Shown here: positions 6,524-11,508 of the stretch, piece by piece
Position numbering within the stretch: position 1 is the first letter of the stretch
How the letters are laid out: the number at the start of each line of letters is the position of its first letter
NCBI GenBank assembly: GCA_965368335.1
Contig: CBDUMN010000101.1
Location: forward strand, 1-11,508
Origin: CBDUMN01 sp965368335
GTDB taxonomy: Bacteria; Pseudomonadota; Alphaproteobacteria; Rhodospirillales; JAPHRK01
DNA length: 11,508 bases
Direction of reading: 5' to 3'
Translations under genes and position numbers: made by a program
Notes under the pieces: model-generated
The model's database searches: none
Seen by the model: only the letters and a program-made list of their open reading frames with translations
Told to the model about the DNA's origin: nothing

Positions 6524-6846
6524 ATTGTGGGCTCCTTATCCCATTCCTTTCCCTGAAAACGCAGGGGGGTTTGACTCCCACATTCCCAAAAAAACTATTC
6601 TTAAAAAAACTGCGCCCCATCATGAAGGTCATAAGCCATCAGGGCAACCGGGTTTTCTCCACAAAACAGTACGGAAATATATTCACCGTCCCGTCGCACC
6701 CACGAACGTGGCTACCCATGACTTTCAAGACTCATCCCAAGTCGTAGATACGCGGAGGCAAGGCGGTTACGTCTCATCATTCCGGGTTCTCACGCTGTGA
6801 GCCCCGGAATGACGATGGGAAAAGCGGGAGGGCCGGAAGAGCAGTC
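6524..6846. other. 323-base non-coding stretch between FKBP gene and ubiA
   Basis: Both flanking genes are on the minus strand, so this region holds the FKBP promoter (near 6524-6620) and the ubiA 3' end. The part from about 6570 to 6690 is more AT-rich than its surroundings and has two copies of AGTTTTTTT on the minus strand at about 6587-6611; I see no convincing -35/-10 pair. A small dyad CCACGAACGTGG sits at 6700-6711, and the palindromic repeat described separately at 6777-6812. Open frames crossing it show no family resemblance. No tRNA or known RNA was recognised. Confidence 0.5.
6777..6812. repeat. Palindromic intergenic repeat, copy 2
   Basis: TCATTCCGGG (6777-6786) pairs perfectly with CCCGGAATGA (6803-6812), and inside it CTCAC (6789-6793) pairs with GTGAG (6797-6801) around a 3-nt loop. 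The result is a long two-part hairpin about 35 bases downstream of the ubiA stop. No T run follows on either strand, so it is not a standard terminator, although it could protect the ubiA mRNA end. Outer arms ATTCC/GGAAT and the GGAATGAC end match copy 1 at 77-113. Confidence 0.7.
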
Positions 6847-7776
6847 TTACCCGACTTGCCCCAAAAGCACCGCGATGAGCATCAGGGCGCCGAAGTAGCG
6901 GTTGGACTTGAACTTGGTCAGGCAATCCTGCTGGTTTTTGATGTCGACGGTGGCGGCTTGCCAGATGAAATGGCAGGCGGCGGCGGCAAGGCCGATGTAG
7001 AACCAGACCGAAAGACCGGCCAGGGTTCCGGCGATGCCGAACAGGGTGATCGCCGCGCCGTAGAACACCCAGAGCCATTTGGGTGTCGCGTCGCCGAGCG
7101 CAATGGCTGAGGATTTTACCCCGACGATGATGTCGTCTTCGATGTCCTGATGGGCGTAGACCGTATCGTAGCCCATGGTCCAGAACCAGCCGCCGAAATA
7201 GAGCAGCAGCGGGGCGAGTGATAGCTCGCCAGTCACCGCCGCCCAGCCGAGCAAGGCTCCCCAGTTGAAGGTCAGTCCCAACACGGCTTGCGGCCAGTAG
7301 GTGAACCGTTTGGCGAAGGGATAGATGAACACCAGAATGAGCGACGCCGCGCCGACGGTGACGGCGAAGGTGTTGAACTGCAACAGAATGACCAGCCCGA
7401 CGGCGAGTAGAAAGGCCAAGAAGGCCAGGGCCTGGGCCGGTGAAACCTGACCGCTGGGCAGGGGCCGTCCAATGGTCCGCTCCACCTTGCCGTCGATGTC
7501 CCGGTCGGCCAGATCGTTGACCACGCAGCCCGCGCCGCGCATCAAGACCGCCCCAACGCCGAACAGGGCGAAGAACCAAAGTGCTTTCAGTGGCTCGTCA
7601 AACGGCGAGGCCGCCATGCTGATGCTCCACCAGCAGGGAAACAGCAAAAGCCAGGTGCCGATGGGCCGGTCGAGCCGCATCAGCCGCAGATAGGGCTGCA
7701 TGGGTTTTGGGGCCAGCCGGTCGATCCAGTCGCCGGTGGGAATATCGGTATGGCGTTGGGTTGCGTCGGTTGTCAT
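6847..7776 (-). CDS. ubiA: 4-hydroxybenzoate polyprenyltransferase UbiA
   Basis: UbiA attaches the polyprenyl chain to 4-hydroxybenzoate, the first membrane step of ubiquinone synthesis. The 309-residue integral membrane protein carries both Asp-rich motifs that bind Mg-diphosphate: NDLADRDID (87-95) and YDTVYAHQDIEDD (203-215). R100 and R104 follow the first motif in the usual ERTIGRPLPSG. N-terminal PYLRLMRLDRPIGTWLLLFPCWW (28-50; key residues R31, R34, D36, R37) is typical of the family. ATG at 7776 is 33 bases from the upstream permease stop and has no Shine-Dalgarno sequence; a promoter just upstream predicts a leaderless or nearly leaderless mRNA. Downstream is a palindromic repeat. Confidence 0.96.
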   Translation of the reverse strand: MTTDATQRHTDIPTGDWIDRLAPKPMQPYLRLMRLDRPIGTWLLLFPCWWSISMAASPFDEPLKALWFFALFGVGAVLMRGAGCVVNDLADRDIDGKVERTIGRPLPSGQVSPAQALAFLAFLLAVGLVILLQFNTFAVTVGAASLILVFIYPFAKRFTYWPQAVLGLTFNWGALLGWAAVTGELSLAPLLLYFGGWFWTMGYDTVYAHQDIEDDIIVGVKSSAIALGDATPKWLWVFYGAAITLFGIAGTLAGLSVWFYIGLAAAACHFIWQAATVDIKNQQDCLTKFKSNRYFGALMLIAVLLGQVG

Positions 7777-7784
7777 GGGTTCAA

Positions 7785-7813
7785 CATATAGCCGCTTGCG
7801 ACGATAGGGTCAA
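7785..7813 (-). promoter_or_regulatory. Putative ubiA promoter, predicting a leaderless transcript
   Basis: On the minus strand TTGACC (7808-7813) is separated by exactly 17 bases from TATATG (7785-7790). Only 8 bases lie between the -10 box and the ubiA ATG, so transcription would start at or within a base or two of the start codon. The -35 box overlaps the stop codon of the permease gene (7810-7812). Confidence 0.5.
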
Positions 7814-9630
7814 AGCCCGTAGATCGCCGGGAGCACCAGCGATAGGACCAGCCAGACAATGAGGGTCAAGGGGATGCCGACGCGGACGAAATCGGTGAAC
7901 CGATAACCCCCGGCGTTCATCACCAGCAGATTGGTTTTATAGGCCATGGGCGTGGCGTAGCTCATGTTAGCGCCGAACAGGACGGCCAGAACGAACGGCA
8001 CACCGAGCCGTTGGGCGATGCCGATGGCGATGGGCGTGCCGATTACCGCGGCGGCGTTGTTCGACACGATGTTGGTCAGCACCGCCATCACCAGCATCAA
8101 GCCGCTCAACACGATGGCGGGCGAGGTTCCAGCGGCGTAGGTGGCGAACACTTGGGCGAAATAATCGGCCCCGCCGGTTTTCAAGAGGGCCGAGCCCAGC
8201 GCCAAACTGGCGACGACGATCATGATCACCGGGATGCTCAGCGCGTTGGCGGCGTCGGTCCATCGGATGCAGCCGGTGATCAGCATGAGGAAAACACCAC
8301 AGACGGCGCTGGCGGCAATCGGCATAACGCCCAGCGCCGCGGCCCCGACGATGGCCGCCATGATGGCGAAAGCCAGAGAAGCTTTTTCGGTTTTGGGAAT
8401 GTCGGCGGTGGCGTCGAGCACCAACAGGCCGCCTTCCGATTTGAGCTTGGCGATTTGTTCTTCGGGCCCCTGAACCAACAGCACGTCGCCAATTCTTAAA
8501 GGCACGTCGGCGATGCCCTTTTTGAACGTCTGGATGACCGGTCCGGCCCGGTGCAGGGCGAGGGTGATCAGGTGGTAAACATCGACGAAGCGGACCCCGG
8601 CAAGCGTACGGCCTTCAAGGCGCGATCCTTGGGTGATGACGATTTCGGCAATCTTCTGATCTTCGGCGCTGAGCGGATGATCCTCGTCGACCAGCACGTC
8701 GTCGGCGTAGAGCTTAGCGCCGAGGATTTCCTCCAGTTCCTTCAAGTTGGCAGGCGTGTCCCTGACGCCGAGCTGATCGCCAGCTCTCAAGGTGATGTCA
8801 GGGAGGGGTTTAACCACCAGTCCCGGCGATCTGCGCACCTCCTCCACCTGCAAGCGGCCGTCGGTTTTCTCGATGGCTTCGGCCAGGGTTATGCCGTCCG
8901 AGGTCCCTTCTTTTTCAATATAAAGATGCCCGGAAAAGATGCGGGGCGAGGTGTCGGCCAAAGGGGCCTCGCGAGAGGGCAGGAGGCGCGGTGCGACGAT
9001 CCATAGATAGGCCATGGCCGCCCCTCCGGCGATGACCGCCGGGATGAAGAAATCAAACATCTGCATCCGGCGCAGCCCGAGATCGGCTGCGACGGTGACG
9101 ACCAGAAGGTTGGTCGAGGTGCCGATGGTGGTGGTCATGCCGCCGACCAGGGTGGCGAACCCCATGGGCATGAGGATTTCCGAAGCCGATTTGCCGGTTC
9201 GTAGGGCGATGCTGATAAGGATCGGCAACAGCAGGACGACGATGGGAACGTTGTTGACGAAGGCGCTCAACCCCGCCCCGACGACCAGAGTGAGAAGGAG
9301 GGATAAGGCCGGACTGACCGACCAGAGACGGGCAAGCGAGCGGCCGACCGGTTCGAGAGCGCCGGTCCGCACCAACCCCTGCCCGGCGATCATCAAAGCG
9401 CAGACGGCGATCAGCGCCTCATGGCCGAACCCATGGAAAAAATCAACCGCGTGAAGCGTCTCGCCCCCGGCCTCGTAGGGAAACAGTTCAAACCCGGCGA
9501 TCAGCAGAACGAGGACCGCGAGGCTCGAGGTCTCAAGCGGAATCTTCTCCCGGGTGAACAAGGCCAGCGCTACGGCGACCAGCGCCATAACGGCGATTCC
9601 ATGAGGATCGGGCAGGGGAGGGAGAGACAT
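7810..9630 (-). CDS. SLC13/DASS-family permease with two RCK_C (TrkA_C) domains
   Basis: A 606-residue transporter of the ion-transporter superfamily (CitT/SLC13-like, YfbS type), which usually co-transports dicarboxylates, sulfate or other anions with Na+ or H+. Two membrane halves flank a cytosolic core. The N-terminal half has SAFVNNVPI (about 122-130) and GTSTNLL (about 170-176); the C-terminal half has TNIVSNNAAA (about 519-528) and YATPMAYKTN (about 558-567), the paired N-x-N/S-N-T signatures. The core at about 225-410 holds two RCK_C domains (ITLRAGDQLGV and LRIGDVLLVQG strands), as in this subfamily. I choose the ATG at 9630; a TTG two codons earlier (9636) is also possible, and the nearby AAGG (9641-9644) does not decide. 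It lies between ubiA and the divergent rsmE. The transported anion cannot be deduced. Confidence 0.9.
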   Translation of the reverse strand: MSLPPLPDPHGIAVMALVAVALALFTREKIPLETSSLAVLVLLIAGFELFPYEAGGETLHAVDFFHGFGHEALIAVCALMIAGQGLVRTGALEPVGRSLARLWSVSPALSLLLTLVVGAGLSAFVNNVPIVVLLLPILISIALRTGKSASEILMPMGFATLVGGMTTTIGTSTNLLVVTVAADLGLRRMQMFDFFIPAVIAGGAAMAYLWIVAPRLLPSREAPLADTSPRIFSGHLYIEKEGTSDGITLAEAIEKTDGRLQVEEVRRSPGLVVKPLPDITLRAGDQLGVRDTPANLKELEEILGAKLYADDVLVDEDHPLSAEDQKIAEIVITQGSRLEGRTLAGVRFVDVYHLITLALHRAGPVIQTFKKGIADVPLRIGDVLLVQGPEEQIAKLKSEGGLLVLDATADIPKTEKASLAFAIMAAIVGAAALGVMPIAASAVCGVFLMLITGCIRWTDAANALSIPVIMIVVASLALGSALLKTGGADYFAQVFATYAAGTSPAIVLSGLMLVMAVLTNIVSNNAAAVIGTPIAIGIAQRLGVPFVLAVLFGANMSYATPMAYKTNLLVMNAGGYRFTDFVRVGIPLTLIVWLVLSLVLPAIYGL

Positions 9631-9661
9631 CGGCAAGGTACCTTATGGACGCGCTTTAACC

Positions 9662-9681
9662 GGTTTTAGCGATCTAAAACC
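9662..9681. promoter_or_regulatory. Perfect inverted repeat upstream of the permease gene
   Basis: GGTTTTAG (9662-9669) and CTAAAACC (9674-9681) form a perfect 8-bp inverted repeat around CGAT. It lies 32-51 bases before the permease start codon in the divergent spacer to rsmE. Its size and symmetry suit a dimeric repressor operator, or a leader hairpin; no regulator gene is adjacent. Confidence 0.45.
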
Positions 9682-9731
9682 ATAGCATGAAACGACCTTA
9701 GCAAATATGCCAAGCAAAGTTCTAATCGCGC

Positions 9732-9760
9732 TTGTTGGGCGGGCGGGGCTCACTTAAACT
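9732..9760 (+). promoter_or_regulatory. Putative rsmE promoter, predicting a leaderless transcript
   Basis: A -10-like TAACT-type box, TAAACT (9755-9760), lies six bases before the rsmE ATG, with a weak -35-like TTGTTG (9732-9737) 17 bases upstream of it. No Shine-Dalgarno sequence precedes the start codon. If real, the transcript would begin at the ATG. Confidence 0.35.
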
Positions 9761-9766
9761 GCGCCC

Positions 9767-10501
9767 ATGACAAACAAACCCCGCGCCCGTCTTTATCTCG
9801 ACGTTCCCCTTGAAGACGGGGGAAGCGTTCCGCTGACCAAAGAACAGGCCCACTATCTTCGCAATGTGATGCGTTTCGATCTGGACGAGGCCGTGACGCT
9901 GTTCAATGGGCGGGACGGCGAGTGGCGCGGTCGGGTTGCCGAGTTGGGCAAAAAGGCGGGTGTCGTCGCTCTCGATGAACAAGTCAGGTCACAAGCAGAC
10001 GAGTCGGACCTGTGGTTGTTGTTCGCCCCGATCAAGAAAGCGCGGTTGGATTTTGTCGTTGAAAAGGCGACCGAGTTGGGGGCTTCGGTTCTCTGGCCCG
10101 TGGTCACGCAGCGCACACAGTCCGGGCGGGTCAATGCGGAGCGCATGGTCGCCCAGACCGTTGAAGCCGCCGAGCAGTGTGAGCGCTTGACGCTCCCCGA
10201 TGTGCGAGAGGGGTGTTCGCTGGAGGCCGCTTTGCAGGATTGGCCCAAAGGACGGCGGTTGTTCGTCTTGGATGAAACCGGGCAGGGAAAACCGGTTGCC
10301 GAAACGCTCGCCTCATTCAAAGGGAAACCAGCAGCCTTTTTAATCGGTCCGGAAGGCGGCTTCGCGCCGGACGAGTTGGAAATCTTGCGAGGTCACGCAG
10401 CTGTGATTTCGCTGAGCCTGGGTTCGCGTATATTGAGGGCGGAGACCGCCGCCGTCGCCGCGCTTTCCTGTTGGCAGGGGCTCTGCGGGGACTGGCAATA
10501 G
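9767..10501 (+). CDS. rsmE: 16S rRNA (uracil(1498)-N(3))-methyltransferase RsmE
   Basis: RsmE methylates N3 of U1498 of 16S rRNA in the small subunit, using S-adenosylmethionine. The 244-residue product has normal length. An N-terminal PUA-like RNA-binding domain (about 1-75) shows QAHYLRNVMR (27-36) and LFNGRDGEW (45-53). The SPOUT methyltransferase domain follows with KATELGASVLWPV (100-112), GPEGGF (194-199) and LSLGSRILRAETA (216-228), the knot region that binds S-adenosylmethionine. The ATG at 9767 matches the family start (RARLYLDVPL follows at once) although no ribosome binding site is visible. It is divergent from the permease gene and is followed 52 bases later by gshA on the same strand, a pairing common in alphaproteobacteria. 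Confidence 0.96.
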   Translation: MTNKPRARLYLDVPLEDGGSVPLTKEQAHYLRNVMRFDLDEAVTLFNGRDGEWRGRVAELGKKAGVVALDEQVRSQADESDLWLLFAPIKKARLDFVVEKATELGASVLWPVVTQRTQSGRVNAERMVAQTVEAAEQCERLTLPDVREGCSLEAALQDWPKGRRLFVLDETGQGKPVAETLASFKGKPAAFLIGPEGGFAPDELEILRGHAAVISLSLGSRILRAETAAVAALSCWQGLCGDWQ

Positions 10502-10553
10502 TGTTCCGTCCGGGTTATATGCCAAAGACGCAAAAAATGATTGGGATCGCATC

Positions 10554-11508
10554 ATGACCTCTCCTTCCGGCTCCCCCCTGACCAAAAACGATCTGGTGTC
10601 CTATCTGGAGAGCGGCTGCAAACCGCCCGAAGACTGGCGGATCGGTACGGAGCACGAAAAGTTCGCCTATACGCTGGATGATTGCCGCCCGCTCAAATAC
10701 GAGGGCGAACGCGGTGTCAGGGCAGTGCTCGAGGGGTTGCGGCAATATGGCTGGACGCCGGTCATGGAAGGCGACAACATCATTGCGCTGAAGGACGAGA
10801 CGGGCGGTTCCGTCACCCTGGAGCCGGGCGGCCAGATCGAGCTTTCCGGCGCGCCCCTAAAGACCATTCACGAAACCTGCAAGGAAGTCGGCACCCATCT
10901 CAATCAGGTCAAAGAGGTGGCGAGCGGCCTGCGCATCGGTTTCCTGGGGCTCGGCTATCAACCCAAATGGCCGCTTTCGGAAATTCCCTGGATGCCCAAG
11001 GGGCGCTACAAGATCATGCGCGAATATATGCCCAAGCGCGGTAAGCTGGGCCTCGATATGATGCTCTCGACCTGCACCGTGCAGGTCAATCTGGATTTCG
11101 AATCCGAAGCCTGTATGCGCAAGAAATTCCGTATTGCGCTGGCCCTGCAGCCGATCACCACGGCGCTGTTCGCCAACTCGCCGTTCAAGGAAGGCAAGCC
11201 GTCCGGTTTCTTGAGCTATCGCAGCCAGATCTGGACCGATACGGACCCGGACCGCTGCGGCATTTTGCCGTTCGTCTTTGAGGACGGATTCGGTTTCGAG
11301 CGCTATGTCGATTACATGCTCGATGTGCCGATGTATTTCGTCTACCGCGACGGCCAATACATCGACGCCTCGGGCCAGTCGTTTAAGGACTTCATGGAAG
11401 GCAAGCTGCCCGCACTGCCCGGTGAGTTCCCGACGATTAAGGATTTCGAAGATCACCTAACCACCGTATTCCCCGAAGTGCGGTTGAAGAAATTTCTCGA
11501 AATGCGCG
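10554..11508 (+). CDS. gshA: Glutamate-cysteine ligase, N-terminal 318 residues (runs off the window)
   Basis: Glutamate-cysteine ligase joins L-glutamate and L-cysteine with ATP, the first step of glutathione synthesis. The frame is open from the ATG at 10554 to the window edge, giving 318 codons plus one base; family members of the alphaproteobacterial/plant type are usually about 450 residues, so roughly 70% is present. Diagnostic stretches are GTEHEKFAY (31-39), LEPGGQIELSGAP (89-101), PKGRYKIMREYMPKRG (148-163), MMLSTCTVQVNLDF (169-182) and FANSPFKEGKPSGFLSYR (206-223). A weak GGGA (10543-10546) lies seven bases before the start. It follows rsmE by 52 bases and probably shares its transcript. 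A tiny frame at 10537-10557 overlaps its start codon. Confidence 0.95.
   Translation, partial: MTSPSGSPLTKNDLVSYLESGCKPPEDWRIGTEHEKFAYTLDDCRPLKYEGERGVRAVLEGLRQYGWTPVMEGDNIIALKDETGGSVTLEPGGQIELSGAPLKTIHETCKEVGTHLNQVKEVASGLRIGFLGLGYQPKWPLSEIPWMPKGRYKIMREYMPKRGKLGLDMMLSTCTVQVNLDFESEACMRKKFRIALALQPITTALFANSPFKEGKPSGFLSYRSQIWTDTDPDRCGILPFVFEDGFGFERYVDYMLDVPMYFVYRDGQYIDASGQSFKDFMEGKLPALPGEFPTIKDFEDHLTTVFPEVRLKKFLEMR

Noticed and set aside
6700..6711. CCACGAACGTGG dyad as a tRNA or riboswitch part
   Set aside because: No cloverleaf or conserved riboswitch core could be built around it; it is only a small dyad.
6525..6800. 91-codon plus-strand frame in the spacer between the FKBP gene and ubiA
   Set aside because: No ribosome site, no recognisable domain, and it runs through the palindromic repeat and the FKBP promoter region. 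Not supported as a gene.
6777..6812. Hairpin as rho-independent terminator of ubiA
   Set aside because: The stem is strong but no T run follows on either strand, and its arms match the repeat near 77-113, so it is better described as a repeat.
6767..7579. 270-codon minus-strand frame overlapping ubiA
   Set aside because: It runs in a different frame over the UbiA coding region, is Arg-rich and lacks motifs; UbiA has both Asp-rich motifs.
1..11508. CRISPR array, insertion sequence, prophage or defence island
   Set aside because: No regularly spaced direct repeats, transposase, integrase, phage or nuclease-type proteins were found; the genes are housekeeping or envelope functions.

Overview
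The window reads as chromosomal DNA of an alphaproteobacterium, probably Rhodospirillales-like. It is GC-rich, has a CIRCE-controlled groES-groEL operon, an alphaproteobacterial/plant-type glutamate-cysteine ligase downstream of rsmE, and a UbiA of the alphaproteobacterial kind. The taxon is inferred from protein character only and no species is claimed. There is no sign of phage, transposon, CRISPR or rRNA/tRNA genes; most of the window is ordinary core genome.

Layout: one long block on the minus strand (positions 199-9630) and a short block on the plus strand (9767 to the right edge). From left to right: palindromic repeat and groEL terminator (1-186); groEL and groES with promoter, CIRCE operator and an extra dyad (199-2313); a tightly overlapping cell-envelope operon GT2 -> VTT/TMEM64 membrane protein -> GT39-type glycosyltransferase (5442 down to 2350); an isochorismatase-fold gene directly downstream of a short SlyD-like FKBP prolyl isomerase (6523 down to 5516); a 323-base non-coding stretch with a second palindromic repeat; ubiA (7776 down to 6847); an SLC13-type permease with two RCK_C domains (9630 down to 7810). 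Divergently on the plus strand are rsmE and the first 318 codons of gshA, cut by the window edge.

Functional themes: protein folding (GroEL/ES, FKBP), envelope glycosylation (GT2 would make a polyprenyl-phosphate sugar, GT39 would use it on the periplasmic side, and the VTT protein between them is a candidate for moving the lipid across the membrane), ubiquinone synthesis (UbiA), anion transport, 16S rRNA methylation and glutathione synthesis.

The most notable points are the synthesis-(flip?)-transfer gene trio, the loss of the nucleophilic cysteine in the isochorismatase-fold protein, two genes (ubiA, rsmE) whose best promoters predict leaderless mRNAs, two palindromic repeats of the same architecture, and unexplained perfect dyads next to CIRCE and upstream of the permease. 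I did not find a convincing new multi-gene defence or mobile system.
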